Below are positions 1 through 10,140 of a stretch of DNA of 64,000 nt, piece after piece. Origin of the DNA: Shinisaurus crocodilurus. Lineage: Eukaryota; Chordata; Lepidosauria; Squamata; Shinisauridae. The stretch spans positions 290,642,971 through 290,706,970 of the forward strand of contig CM037878.1 in NCBI GenBank assembly GCA_021292165.1, in the 5' to 3' direction. The translations under genes and the position numbers were made by a program. The notes below the pieces were generated by a model that saw only the letters and a program-made list of their open reading frames with translations, had not been told where the DNA came from and ran no database searches. Position 1 is the stretch's first letter. Each line of letters begins with the position of its first letter.

Positions 1-68
1 TCCACTTCTCAGAGAATTTGAATTATTGGGCAGTTTAAAAGTACAATCAATCAATCAATCAATAAAAA

Positions 69-111
<43 letters not shown>
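69..111. repeat. (TTA)n microsatellite
   Basis: About 14 uninterrupted ATT units follow a short (TCAA)n tract and an A-rich stretch, the kind of tail left by a LINE or SINE. Confidence 0.95.
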
Positions 112-112
<1 letters not shown>

Positions 113-1095
113 GTAGAAATAACCCATAAGTATCAGTATTTGTATCTGCCTAGATCCTCCAGGCCTCTCTCAGTCTCCGCTCTCAAAATTTAGGTTGTAA
201 GTGCCTTCGGGCAGAGACCTGCCTCTTTTGGTTTAGCTACGTGCTAAAGGAGGCAAGTACAGTGATGAATAAAAGATAACACCACCTCCGCCACCAAAGG
301 GGAAATTGACCCTCTTGCCACTTGGCGATGGAGGAAAACACCCTTGTTTGTGAGCCAAACAGAATATCCCATGGAAGCTTCAGGAACTCCTGGGGATGCA
401 AAAAATCAAACAACGAGGCGAAAGCCTGAGCCCTGGTGGATTATGGGTTTCTTGCTCTTTTGCTGTTTTCGCCTATATCTCTGGGTGTTTTTTCTTTTTC
501 TTTAAAAAGCACTGCTTGGTCTGGTTTTTTTTTTCAGGAAGCCCTGATCAGGAAGTGCTTTGCTAGAGAGAGTGTGCAACTCTCGGTGGTGTCCTTCAGC
601 CATCCGCTGTAGCTGGGCCCCTTTCGCCTCCCACTCCCAGTGTTTTGGCTTTCTTGCTTTGTCCAGGAGGAGGCACAGGGAAAAAAAGGCGACGGGACAC
701 TTCTCGCAAGGGAGCCTCAAGACAAAGGGGTGCAGTGTGCACTGTGCAGTGTGCCTTTTGCTTTTGCCCTGTTGGCATTCTGGAGCCAGGTAGTCTGTGA
801 TGCAGTTGCTGCGGCTCGGCTTTTCCCAGGTAATTGTCAGAATGCTCGGAGTTCTTGAAAGATGTGGGCTTGGAAGAAAGCAGTGCTAGAGGAAGGGTCT
901 CTCTTTTGGCACCAGCCATAGCTGTGGGGGAGAAAATAACACTTTTGTTTCGTCTGTGCAGTAGAGCCTCTCGACTCGCTTCCCTCTCCTGCAGACTCAG
1001 TCCTGCTCTGTTCTAAACCCTTAATTCTCGAGTCCGTGAAAGAGGAGGCTTTTGAGAACGGTTTTGCTACCTTTTGGAAATATATTTTGGACCTT
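112..1095. other. No gene recognised
   Basis: This is mixed unique-looking sequence. Short ORFs exist on both strands, but none has a recognisable domain or splice context. A poly-pyrimidine stretch lies near 485-535. No SAM-domain pattern was seen. Confidence 0.5.

Positions 1096-1126
<31 letters not shown>
1096..1126. repeat. (GT)n microsatellite
   Basis: About 15 GT units on the + strand. Confidence 0.95.
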
Positions 1127-1128
<2 letters not shown>

Positions 1129-1454
1129 CTTTCAAGTTCTGTGATTGGGGCAGGGGAGTTAAAAAAGACTGGCAGACACACCCCTGGCAGATTCATATTT
1201 GTTGGTATCGGACCTCTATCCCAGTATGGATTTCACAGAATTCTGGTGGAAATTCATTAAAACAACAAGAGCTATAGTTTCCTTCCAGTTTGGGGGTTTG
1301 GAAGATTTGAAAACCATCTCTGGGATTTATATGTATGTCTGTTGGGAACCCTCTTCAATTAGGTTTTGTGAAGAGTCGAGAGCGCAGGGTTGCTCTGTTT
1401 GGGACGCCCGATTTCTGACTGGGGTTTTTCCCCCCCATCACGGCTGCTTCTGAA

Positions 1455-1627
1455 GAAGATGGCTAGAATTTTAGGATGTTTTAAAGATGTTTTAAAGATG
1501 TTTTTAGATGTTTTTAGGATGTTTTGGGATGTTTAATAGTATATATTGTGTTGTTTTAGTTTAGGTGTTTTGTGTTTTCTGTTGTTCCCCGCCTCGATCT
1601 GGATGGAGAGGCGGGTAATAAATAAAA

Positions 1628-1676
<49 letters not shown>

Positions 1677-1677
1677 G
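1455..1677 (+). mobile_element. L2-like LINE 3' tail ending in (TTA)n
   Basis: Repeated TTTTAAAGATG-like units precede a 3' end with CCCCGCCTCGATCTGGATGG and GAGGCGGGTAATAAATAAA, running into (ATT)n. The same block occurs inverted at 19722-19866. This is the 3' UTR of an L2-type LINE; no coding part remains. Confidence 0.65.
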
Positions 1678-2094
1678 GTACGGCACGGCCATCACCCGGT
1701 TTGAGAAATCTTAGACCATGAATCGTAAGGCGGGGGGGTGGGTATAAATATAATAAATAAATAAATAAAATTAATCAACCGCTAATTACATTTGCATGAG
1801 AGTAAAGACAAAAGTTCTGAGAAAGGGAACATTGCTTGTTTTGGTTCTGCATGATGTAAGTATGTGTCATAGAAGAAGCATCCTTTGGGAAGAGGCCTTT
1901 CCCTCCTGCCTCCGTGAGAGAAGGGTGGGGGAATGGATGCCCCTTTTAAGGTGGCGCCTCAATTCTTGTATGTACTTGTATTAATAGTAATATATATTTT
2001 ATTAAAAATAATGTGGTTCACGCTACTGCCTGACTAGCCGAGGGACACCTCTTTAGTCAACTAAAAGTTGACTAGGGAATATTAAAAATTAATT
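1678..2094. other. AT-rich stretch, no gene seen
   Basis: It contains short (AATA)n runs near 1750-1770 and an imperfect inverted repeat near 2055-2080 (TTTAGTCAACTAAAAGTTGAC). Nothing codes. Confidence 0.5.
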
Positions 2095-2103
2095 TAGACT
2101 ATT

Positions 2104-2243
2104 TAGGGCACAAACCTATGCATGTTTAAAAGATGGGGAAAAGTCCTACAACTCCCAGCATTCCCCAGCCAGCCATGCTGGCTGGGGAATGCTGGGAGTT
2201 GTAGGACTTCTTTTCTGTCTAAACATACATAGGATTGCACCCT
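2104..2243. mobile_element. Foldback MITE with GGGTGCAATCCTATG ends
   Basis: The left arm carries GGGCACAAACCTATGCATG and the right arm ends ACATAGGATTGCACCC. The arms meet in the palindrome ACTCCCAGCATTCCCCAGCC / GGCTGGGGAATGCTGGGAGT. The GGG start fits a PIF/Harbinger-like MITE, but no clear TWA duplication is preserved here. Related ends occur at 14750-14852 and 15240-15372. Confidence 0.7.
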
Positions 2244-2765
2244 CGATCAATTAAGTGTTGCTGCCCTAGGATTCCGGTGTGTCAGCATCTATTAGAAGAA
2301 GCCTCTGTTTATATGTGAGACGCCACTGTAATCCAGGGAGTTTAATTTGCATATTTTAATCCAGGATTGGTCAGCTGCTGGCAGCCTCTTGGCTAGATCA
2401 GGCCTCCTTGCCAAATTTTAATTAAGTTTTGCCAGAGTTTCACCTTGAAGGAAAAGCAAAAAATGGGTTTGTGTTTTGAGAAGCAGAAACATTCCACCCT
2501 TAAATGTTACTCCTGCCTTTTGAATATGTATGCTCACCTTCAGGCATGATGGGAATGGTAGTTCAACACACCTGAAAGGCGCCGACACATCTATCGCCTA
2601 AGGTAGCTGACACTGCAAAATCTTTCCAGCTGTAATGCAGGGTCTGTGAAGCTCTTGTGAAGGGGTTACGTTGTGGGGCAAAATATATACCCATTACATG
2701 GTCCGCTGCCAGGAAAATAGTGTATCTCCTCGCCATCCCTGTGTTAATTGATTCAGTCTCTAGAT

Positions 2766-2890
2766 CAGTGTTCTCCAACCTTGGGTCCCCAGATGTTTTT
2801 GGCCTACAACTCCCAGCATGCCCCAGCCAGCATAGCATTCTGGGAGTTGTATGCCAAAAACATCTGGGGACCCAAGGTTGGAGAACACTG
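2766..2890. mobile_element. hAT (Buster-type) palindromic MITE, intact
   Basis: This 125-bp element begins CAGTGTTCTCCAACCTTGGG and ends CCCAAGGTTGGAGAACACTG, perfectly inverted. It is flanked by the 8-bp duplication CTCTAGAT (2758-2765 and 2891-2898). The centre is the shared TACAACTCCCAGCATGCCCC palindrome. An 8-bp duplication with central TA is the mark of Buster-type hAT transposons. Confidence 0.93.
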
Positions 2891-2898
2891 CTCTAGAT

Positions 2899-3786
2899 TA
2901 ACAAATTATTGCATTCATCACAGTTTAAAGCAGCATTCCCCAACTTGGTACCCTCTAGTTGTGATGAACTACAACTCCCATCATGCTGGCTGGAAACTGG
3001 CTTAAAATATGCCCCCTGATTAACGAATGAGCCGAGACTGAAGGACACACGCTGTGCAGGCCACACAGGTATACACAGAACTCGCCCTTTCCTTGCGGAA
3101 TTTAGGCAACATTAACTTCTTATCTTTATTTCCAAAATATTTTTTTCTAAGGCGGCCCAGCAGCATTAACATCAGAAAGACAATTTTAAAAGAGTAAGAG
3201 TCAATTGTAGCATGCCTTCTGGAACAGAAATGTTTTCAATACTTGTCTAAAAATGAGAAGAGAGGAAGCTTAGCAGATATCCCAGGGGAGAAATTGCTAG
3301 CCCTGTGGTGCCACCAATGGAAAGGCCCTGCCCCTGGGACCTGCCAATTGAATCTTTGCTAATAACCAGCCAGAGAACAGAACCCCTGGTGCTGGTCAAA
3401 AGGCTCAGGTAGGTTTGTATGGGGAGAGGCAGTCCCTCAGATAATCTGGTCTTAGGCTGTTTGTTCTGAAATGAACTGGCAACTGATGTATAAGGTGGGG
3501 AGTGGGAGTTGGGCAGGGAGACTGTTCAGAGTAAATGGCCACTGTCAACTGGCTGTCTCTTGCACATAAAAGATCCCCGTCGCCGATCCCTTTGCCTAAA
3601 GGAAAGCTGGCTTATAAGCACTAAATCAGGCGGCTTCTTTGGACTTCTGAGATGTCACGCCTTTCAACAGAGCCACCAAGTTCCTAGCCCATATTATTTT
3701 CGGAGATATACACAAAATACAGAGCCATTATTTTTGGGTATGGAAGTATCTGGCAGCTAATCAGTGATGTGGGACAGAAAATGTAA
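2899..3786. other. Mostly unique sequence with a MITE arm
   Basis: Near 2933-3000 is a degenerate arm of the CCAACTTGGTACCCTC foldback family. The remainder holds no recognisable gene or repeat. Confidence 0.45.
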
Positions 3787-3788
3787 GC

Positions 3789-4020
3789 AGTGTGGCGTAG
3801 TGGTGAGAGTGTTGGACTGGGACCCGGGAGATCCGGGTTCTACTCCCCGCTCGGCCATGAAACTCACTGGGTGACTTTGGGCCAGTCGCTGACTCTCAGC
3901 CTAACCTACCTCACAGGGTTGTTGTGAGGATAAAATGGAGAGGAGGAGGATTATGTAAGCCACCTTGGATTCCTTGCAGGAAAAAAAGGTGAGGTATAAA
4001 TGTAATAAATAAATAAATAA
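3789..4020 (+). mobile_element. tRNA-derived SINE, sense copy
   Basis: The 5' part is tRNA-like (GTGGCGTAGTGGTGAGAGTG, then GATCCGGGTTCTACTCC as B box). The body follows with GGGTGACTTTGGGCCAGTC and CCTCACAGGGTTGTTGTGAG, and the end is GGTATAAATGTAATAAATAAA. The same family lies antisense at 4117, 14955, 34368, 41368 and 58257. Confidence 0.88.
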
Positions 4021-4116
4021 ACATTCCCTTGCAGAAAGCGGCTTCATGAACGATGTGCTGCTGCCCTTCTGAAGAAGTTGGTTTGGATGATTCATATCCC
4101 CATCTTCCAAGAACCT

Positions 4117-4373
4117 TTATTTTATTTTATTTTTAATTTATTATTACATTTATATCCCACCTTTTTTCCTCCAAGGAACCCAAAGTGGCTTACATGATCA
4201 TCCATCCTCCTCTCCATTTTATCCTCACACAACAACCCTGTGAGGTAGGTGAGGCTGAGAGTCAGTGACTGGCCCAAAGTCACCCAGTGAGCTTCATGAC
4301 CGAGCGGGGGGACTAGAACCCGGATCTCCCGAGTCCCAGTCCAACACTCTCACCACCACGCTACAGTGGCTTC
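4117..4373 (-). mobile_element. tRNA-derived SINE, antisense copy
   Basis: This is the reverse complement of the family at 3789-4020, starting with an AT-rich tail. It ends with the tRNA-like head (CCGGATCTCCCGAGTCCCAG, then CACTCTCACCACCACGCTAC). With the preceding copy it forms a tail-to-tail inverted pair about 100 bp apart. Confidence 0.87.
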
Positions 4374-4849
4374 ATCACGGGACGGTATAGAAATCGCCAG
4401 CAAGGTCTGAACCCTTTCTCGTCAGGAGAAAAGGGGTGCCTCGTTCTGCCCTGCGGCCGGATGCCGTGTTTCGGAAGAGGAGAACTTCTTCCAGCTGCCG
4501 CTTCCTTTGCCAGCTTGTGGCCTGCGTGTCCCGTCTGTCTCCCTTGCCCTCACCAAAGTCTATATTTAGGGCTTTCTCAGACAGCTCTAATTTGGGTGGA
4601 GAGAGGGCAAATCTTTTCAACATACATTCAGGAACAAAAGAGAGCATAGTAGTCTGGCTGGATGCTCCCAACATGTTTATCTGGTCAAGATAGTTACAAA
4701 GTTTAATATGCATGTACGCGCGTCTTTGGAGAAGTTGCATATTTAGTAGTATTTATAAACTGTGCCTGAATGCTTTTCCTAAGCAGAGAGATCCAGGCTG
4801 CCCCTCTGAACCCCCCCCTCCTCCTTATGAGACAGACTCATGCGCGAGG
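4374..4849. other. No gene recognised
   Basis: Unique-looking sequence. Opposed ORFs exist on both strands, but neither has a domain or conserved motif I recognise. Confidence 0.4.
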
Positions 4850-5010
4850 AGGCTATCAATGGCGACTAGCCATGGCGGCTGTATAATATTACGGTACCTC
4901 CAGTATCGGAAGCAGTATACCAGTTGCTGGGCAACACATAGGAGAGTGCTAAAATTGCACTCATGACCTCCTTACGGGCTTCCCAGAAGTAGCTGGTGTG
5001 AACAGGGCGC
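4850..5010 (+). mobile_element. CR1/L2-like LINE 3' fragment
   Basis: The block GAGGCTATCAATGGCGACTA ... CAGTATACCAGTTGCTGGG is the 3' UTR of a LINE also present at 5829-6165 and 17830-18170 (antisense) and 7589-8245 (sense). Confidence 0.6.
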
Positions 5011-5257
5011 TGGACAATAACCCCCTTCCTTCCGTTGAATTGTGGTTTGGCTGTTTCTTTGCTGGAGTGCCCACTGCTGTGCATCGCGCCATGATTTTCA
5101 GACAGGAGGTGTAAAATGCCTTGCAGGGTTGACATTTCCAAAGATGAGCTAGATGAGATCCAGGCTTCGCGGTGCTCACACACATGCATTGTGATGGGTG
5201 GTATGCCTCTTCCTTTGCATAGCCCCTCTTGAATTCTGTGTCTTAGCCTTAAGCCGA

Positions 5258-5325
5258 CTGGGGGATGCTGGGAGCTGTAGTCCAAACACGTTTGGAGGGC
5301 ACCGGGTTGGAGAAGGCTGTGCTAT
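5258..5325. mobile_element. Half of a foldback MITE (CCAACCTGGTGCCCTCC family)
   Basis: Only one arm remains: GGGGGATGCTGGGAGCTGTA ... GGGCACCGGGTTGGAGAAGG. Confidence 0.65.
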
Positions 5326-5347
5326 AGTGTGACCAAACGTGGGGAAT

Positions 5348-5349
<2 letters not shown>

Positions 5350-5424
<75 letters not shown>
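5350..5424. repeat. Compound (GT)n(CTGT)n microsatellite
   Basis: About 17 GT units pass directly into about nine CTGT/CTAT units. Confidence 0.95.
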
Positions 5425-5828
5425 CCTGTACCAATTTTCCTGTTCTGTAACATCCCCCCCCAGGAGCCCCTCCCAGTTCTTCTGCTGAGAATGATCTGGT
5501 GGAGGATGACCTGGGACAGGACTTCCCTGATTGTAACTCGGAGACTTTGGAACTCCCTGTTGGGTGATGTTCGGTCTCAACCACCCCTTCGTTGCTGCTT
5601 CAGGCAAAGACGTGGGTCTCTGATGCCTGGTTGATCTGAGTTCTTTTTGTATTTTCTCTTATGCTGGTCTGTACCCTGAAGATTTAGTTGCTTTTGGTGT
5701 TGCTGAATTTCCTGGTTGTTTTCTAAATTTTTTTGTTAAAAAAACATTTTAATGTTTTTGTTGTACGCTGCTTATATTTTAGTGGATTGTAAGCCACCTT
5801 GTAGATTTTTGGACCAAAAGACTGGGGA

Positions 5829-6165
5829 ATATCTTAGGAACATAAGAAGAGCCATGCTGAATAATACCAAAGGCCTTTCTAGTCCAGCATTCTGTTCACA
5901 CAGTGGCCAACCAGCTGTCCAGAGGATACCCACACAAAGGGCATGAGTGCATGCCCATGTTCCCCAGCAGCTGATGTACCTAGGCATACTGCCTCTGATG
6001 CTGGAGGAAGCATGTGGCCATCAGGACTAGTAGCCATGGGTAGCCTTCTCCTCCTCCGTGAATCTGTCCAGTCCCCCTTTAAAGCCCTCCAAATTGGTGG
6101 CCATCGCATCTTGTGGTAGCCAATCCCATACTTTAACTAAGAAGTCCTTCCTTTTATCTGTCCTG
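5829..6165 (-). mobile_element. CR1/L2-like LINE, 3' coding end and UTR (antisense)
   Basis: On the minus strand the ORF end has RTDKRKDFLVKVWDWLPQDA then MATNLEGFKGGLDRF, the usual C-terminus of CR1/L2 group reverse transcriptases, followed by a 3' UTR whose far end reads CATAAGAAGAGCCATGCTG on the + strand. It is 5' truncated. Confidence 0.75.
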
Positions 6166-6439
6166 AATCGTAGATGCATGAGAAACATGCACAAAGACAC
6201 ACATCCTTCTGATAATGGGCACTTTGCAAGTATGTGTATGAAGGGAAAGTTTGTCTGCTGCCAAGACACCTGCGTGTGCACCAAAGCGAATGACTTCTCC
6301 TTTCGAAACCTGTGAAGAGAGGAGGGGCTTGGTTACTGAATGCCGGAGCTTTGCCCCTCACTGCAATGTTTTCCCAAGTTCAGCACTTTGCTTTCCCCCC
6401 GCTTCCCCAGGAGAAAGTCACGGGTGTGTTTGGGTGGGG

Positions 6440-7179
6440 CAGGGATGTTGAAGAGTCCTTGGTCCCGAGTCCCGAGTCGAGTCCCGAGTCTTTGGACCCG
6501 AGTCTAGAGTCGAGTCTAGAGTCCGAGGTCCAAAATGGTGACTCGAGTCGAGTCCCGAGTCCCGAGTCACTCCCAAAGCGGCGGCCCATGGAGGGAGCAG
6601 GAGGGTCTCCGCGAGAGGAAGAAGAGCTGCCCTTCCTCCCGCAGAGACCCTCCTGCTCCCTCCATGGGCCGCTGCCGCCCTCACCTCGCCACCGCCGCCG
6701 CCCTCGCCTCTGCCACCGCCGCCGCCGCTGCCGCCACCCTCACCAACACCTCCACCTCCGCCGCCCTCACCTCACCGCTGCCTCCGCTGCCGCCGCCGCC
6801 CTCACTTCCTCCTCCTCCTCCTCCTCCGCCGTAGCACACAGCACGCCGCGTCACGCCGCCAGCGCCATCGTTCTGTTTTTGGCGGGGTTGCTGTGGTTCA
6901 AAAACAGAGCGACGGCGCTGGCGGCGTGACGCGGCGTGCGATGGCGATGGCGATGGCGGCGGAGGAGGAGGAGGAGGAGGTGAAGGTGAAGGTGAGGGCG
7001 GCGGCAGCAGAGGCGAGGACGGAGGTGGAGGAGGAGGAGGAGGAGGAGTCCTTGGGCTCGAGTCCCGAGTCGAGTCTCGAGTCCCACATAAATTAGTGGG
7101 ACTCGAGTGGGACTCGAGTCAGAGGGGGGACTCAGTCGGACTCACGAGTTGAGTCCCCGAGTCCGAGTCCCCATCCCTG
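6440..7179 (+). mobile_element. hAT non-autonomous element, GACTCGAGTC family, copy 1
   Basis: The ends are CAGGGATG (6440) and CATCCCTG (7179), flanked by the 8-bp duplication GGGTGGGG (6432-6439 and 7180-7187). Both subterminal regions are dense in GAGTCCCGAGTC / GACTCGAGTC units. The middle (about 6580-7045) is an unusual GC-rich spacer with two foldbacks (6581-6672 and 6841-6939) and GCC/GAG triplet runs. The spacers of the other copies differ. Long ORFs inside are products of the triplet runs, not genes. Confidence 0.93.
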
Positions 7180-7588
7180 GGGTGGGGGGCTAATCTTCCC
7201 CCTGGCCATCCCAGTGATCTGTCAGGACCCCACCTGTGTCTCTCTGGCTCGGTGCAGCCAGGGGGAATATGAACTCCACCTTGTTTCTGAATCAGGGCTG
7301 GCTAGTTCTCACATTGCGCCTGATGTCTGCAGCGTGGAGTGGTGAGTTGCGCGTGTGAATGAGTTGTGGCAGACCTACCACCCCAGACAGAATGTCCATC
7401 CATATAAATGCCCAAGGTCACCTCAGGTGCAGCCCTCCTCAGTGGCGTCAAGCCACACACTCCCCTGTGAGTCAGGCACTCCGTAATCCAGAGATATACA
7501 TGCATGTGTGAACTGACCCATAGCTCTGGACCTGACCACTAGGCACTTCACCAGCTTCGTCCCCACTGAAATTATTTGTAGATAAGAA

Positions 7589-8245
7589 AACTGCATAGTT
7601 AAACCGTGGAATCCACTGCCACGAGATGTCGTGATGGCTGCCAGCTTGGATGGCTTTAAAAGGGGCTCTGACAAATTCAAGGAGGGGAATAAGGCTATCA
7701 GTGGCTACTAGTCATGATGGCTGTATGAGCTTTTCTACATGTGGCTGTTAATCGGCTGTATCTGCTTTTGGGTTTGTTGCAGAATTGAGATCCGAGCACC
7801 ACATGAGGAGCATTTTCTTTCCTGCTTTTCTGCTACATAACCTCTAGGTGCCACTGTGGCATAGTGCAAATACACAAGAGGAAATTGAGCTTTCTTTCAC
7901 TTTCATCGATAAAGGCCACGTTTTCCCTGCTCTAAAAAACCTGTGTTGGTTAGACACAGAAGCGAAATGGGAAGGTCACGTTGTCATCTAAAGAACCGGA
8001 AAACAACCATGAGTAGGGACGATAAATGCCTCTTGTGGAAAAGCCCTATATATTGCCTCCAGTATTGGGGCAGTAATGTCTCTGTGTGCCAGTTGCTGGG
8101 GAACATGGGCGGGAAGGTGCTGTTGCATTCATGCCCTGCTTGTGGGCTTCCCATTGGCTCAGCTGTTTGGCCAACGCGGGCACAGAATGCTAGACTGGAT
8201 AGGCCTTTGGTCTGATCCAGGGGCCTTTTCTTACAGCAGGGGCCT
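7589..8245 (+). mobile_element. CR1/L2-like LINE 3' end, split by an insertion
   Basis: The first half (7589-7731) matches the reverse complement of the 3' coding end of 5829-6165 (TGGCTGCCAGCTTGGATGGC). The second half resumes at about 8055 with TATTGCCTCCAGTATTGGGG and ends at GGTCTGATCCAGGGGCC. The 320 bp between the halves is foreign to this LINE. Confidence 0.7.
7735..8052. mobile_element. Candidate DNA transposon inside the LINE
   Basis: The insert begins GAGCTTTTCTACATG and ends CTTGTGGAAAAGCCC, imperfect inverted ends. TAT lies just outside each end. A 3-bp duplication with GGGC-like ends suggests PIF/Harbinger, but this is inferred from the interruption and weak ends only. Confidence 0.45.
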
Positions 8246-8255
8246 TTTCTTACCA

Positions 8256-8335
8256 CAGTGTTCTCCAACCTTGGGTCCCCAGATGTTTTTGGCCTACAAC
8301 CCCCAGCATGCCCCAGCCAGCTATGCTGGGGACTG
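8256..8335. mobile_element. hAT (Buster-type) MITE with internal deletion
   Basis: A full left arm (CAGTGTTCTCCAACCTTGGG ...) is followed by a near-complete loss of the right arm, leaving GGGGACTG. The flanks TCTTACCA and TCTTACAG are a diverged 8-bp duplication with central TA. Confidence 0.75.
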
Positions 8336-8653
8336 TCTTACAGTCTTATTTAATTATGGAAATGGCCTTTCTGAGATAAACCAAGGTCTTGTATGCTACT
8401 AGCCTGCTGGATAACAAGGAAGCCTTGTGCTGGGGAATTCTTCCTCCCCCCCTCCCTACTGCAGCCCACTTATGGCCTCTGGAAAAAAAAAACTTTTCTA
8501 AGGGTCGAGGGACCCTTGGCTACAGTGTTGGCTGTGGTGGTGGTGGGTTAGGGGGCTGCTGGAGGAGGGGGGGAATCACCCCAAATCTAGCACTTTCTGC
8601 GAGTTTGGTCAGCTTCCTCAGGATGCTTGTGCTTGGAGTCCTGTATAAATGTG

Positions 8654-9068
8654 ACTCAAGGATGGAAAGCGGAATATCGGTGGTCAATATAAGAGGTTTA
8701 AAGATGTTCATAAGGCTAATCTAAAAAAATGCAATATAAACATCGAAAACTGGGAAGCTCTGGCCCATGAACGATCTAAATGGAGGTTGGCCTCTCACAA
8801 AGGTTCCATGGACTTTGAAGAAGCCCGAGTGCAAGGTGAAAGGGAGAAACGTGCTAAGCGAAAAGCACGTCAAATGAATCCTTTACAGGACCATCTTCCA
8901 TCTGGTAACCTGTGTCCTCACTGTGGGAAGCTGTGTGGATCTAGAATTGGCCTCCACAGTCCGCACAGTCCCATCGGACCCATCGCTACAGTCTACACAA
9001 TCTTCTTTAGAATTTCCTCCTTTTATCCCGGAAGACAATCTTACTCGGTCACGAGTGATCGCCTGATG
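8654..9068 (+). mobile_element. Non-LTR LINE, 5'-truncated tail copy with C2H2 finger
   Basis: It is near-identical to 10902-11310. The frame encodes ENWEALAHERSKWRLASHKG then a Lys/Arg-rich stretch and CPHCGKLCGSRIGLHS. The flanking repeat AAATGTG (8647-8653 and 9069-9075) fits a target duplication, so this is a separate, 5'-truncated insertion. It keeps an A run (CGAAAACTGG) that is one base longer than in the 10.9 kb copy, giving the frame that reaches the finger. Confidence 0.85.
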
Positions 9069-9075
9069 AAATGTG

Positions 9076-9676
9076 ATGGTGAGAGAGGTTATTGGGGGTG
9101 CTGGCTTCTCTGGGCATCTCGGCTGCCTTTGCTCAGATCACTTCCTCGGCCGTTCCCTCCTCTTCGTTCGCCCTGCTTTCGCTTTCCTTTTTCTTCATTC
9201 AGTTTCGAGCGCGCTGGGCCCCAGCCAGGTTCAGGACTGACGAAGAGGAAATACTTTCTCTCCACACAACCGTTTCTTCCCCAAACTCCGCACCCTCCAG
9301 GTGTGGTGCTGGATGGTGGAGAGAAAAGCAACATGGTGGGCTGTTTCCTTCATGCCTGCTTCCTGGGAGGAACTTGATGCGTCCCGGTGGAAACAGGACA
9401 CCGGACTCACAGATGAGGGGCGGGGGGGGGGGCTCATTCAGTTCACATTTTAATGCAAACGTACCTAGTTTTGCCCTTTCAAAACACTATACAAACAAAC
9501 TCAGTTATCCTTCAACATTTGCACCCTTCTGAATTTTGCGCTGGAGTTTTTCAGTCAAAAATGCATACAAAAATGCATGTTATAGAAAATAATGTTCAAA
9601 TATGCATTACGTTAGGAAAACTGCTTGCAAAAATGTGTATATGAGGCAAAAATGCATGAATTGGGAGAAATGTGCA
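9076..9676. other. Repeat-like AT-rich stretch, no gene
   Basis: The part at 9430-9670 has recurring ATGCATACAAAAATGC / GCAAAAATG words, similar in style to 61794-62219 and 63480-63880, and is probably an old DNA transposon. The rest looks unique. Confidence 0.4.
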
Positions 9677-9849
9677 GGCCCGTGGCTCACGCTGGCTCAA
9701 CTTGTCTGAGTGTGGAAAGCTAAGCAGGGTCAGGCCTGGTTATTACTTGGATGGGAGACCCCCCCCTCTAGTTTCCTGCACTGAGCAGGGGGTTGGACTC
9801 GATAGCCTTGTAGGCTCCTTCCAACTCTGTGATCTATGAAATCTATGAA
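9677..9849 (+). mobile_element. 5S rRNA-headed SINE with CR1-type tail
   Basis: The head GTCTGAGTGTGGAAAGCTAA then GCAGGGTCAGGCCTGG and TTACTTGGATGGGAGACC is recognisably 5S rRNA (its internal pol III promoter region). The tail GAGCAGGGGGTTGGACTCGA ... CCTTCCAACTCTGTGATC is the 3' end of CR1. Copies at 34805, 40984, 42030 (antisense) and 45268 (antisense). Confidence 0.88.
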
Positions 9850-10140
9850 ATGCTTACGAATTTTCATGCAAATGTAAAAAAAAATATCTCAATATTCGGG
9901 GCGTACTGAACTTAAGACTGGAGAAATTTCTCCAAGTCTGAGATGAACCAAAGTTAAGATTTGAAAAATGAGAAAGCGAAATTGATTGCTGATCTTGCTT
10001 ATGCACCTTTAAGTGTAATCTTCCAAATGCATTCAGTTCTTTGCAATATGACTGGCCACTTAATGCCTTTTCCCAGCAGACTTTCAGTGCTGGATTTGCC
10101 AGAACCCTTTTCCTGGCCACTCGCAATGGCCATTTTCATC

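Noticed and set aside
6312..6929. A 205-codon ORF rich in Ser, Pro, Leu and His
   Set aside because: It lies inside hAT copy 1 and is made of GAGTCC units and triplet runs; the other copies have no such frame.
9677..9849. Possible 5S rRNA gene
   Set aside because: Only part of the 5S sequence is present and it is joined to a CR1-type tail; five dispersed copies mark it as a SINE.
9961..10140. The first 60 codons of the open frame at 9961-11124 as part of the RT
   Set aside because: They show no RT similarity that I recognise and probably come from the flank; the RT similarity begins near GVGIIYRTDGKLF.
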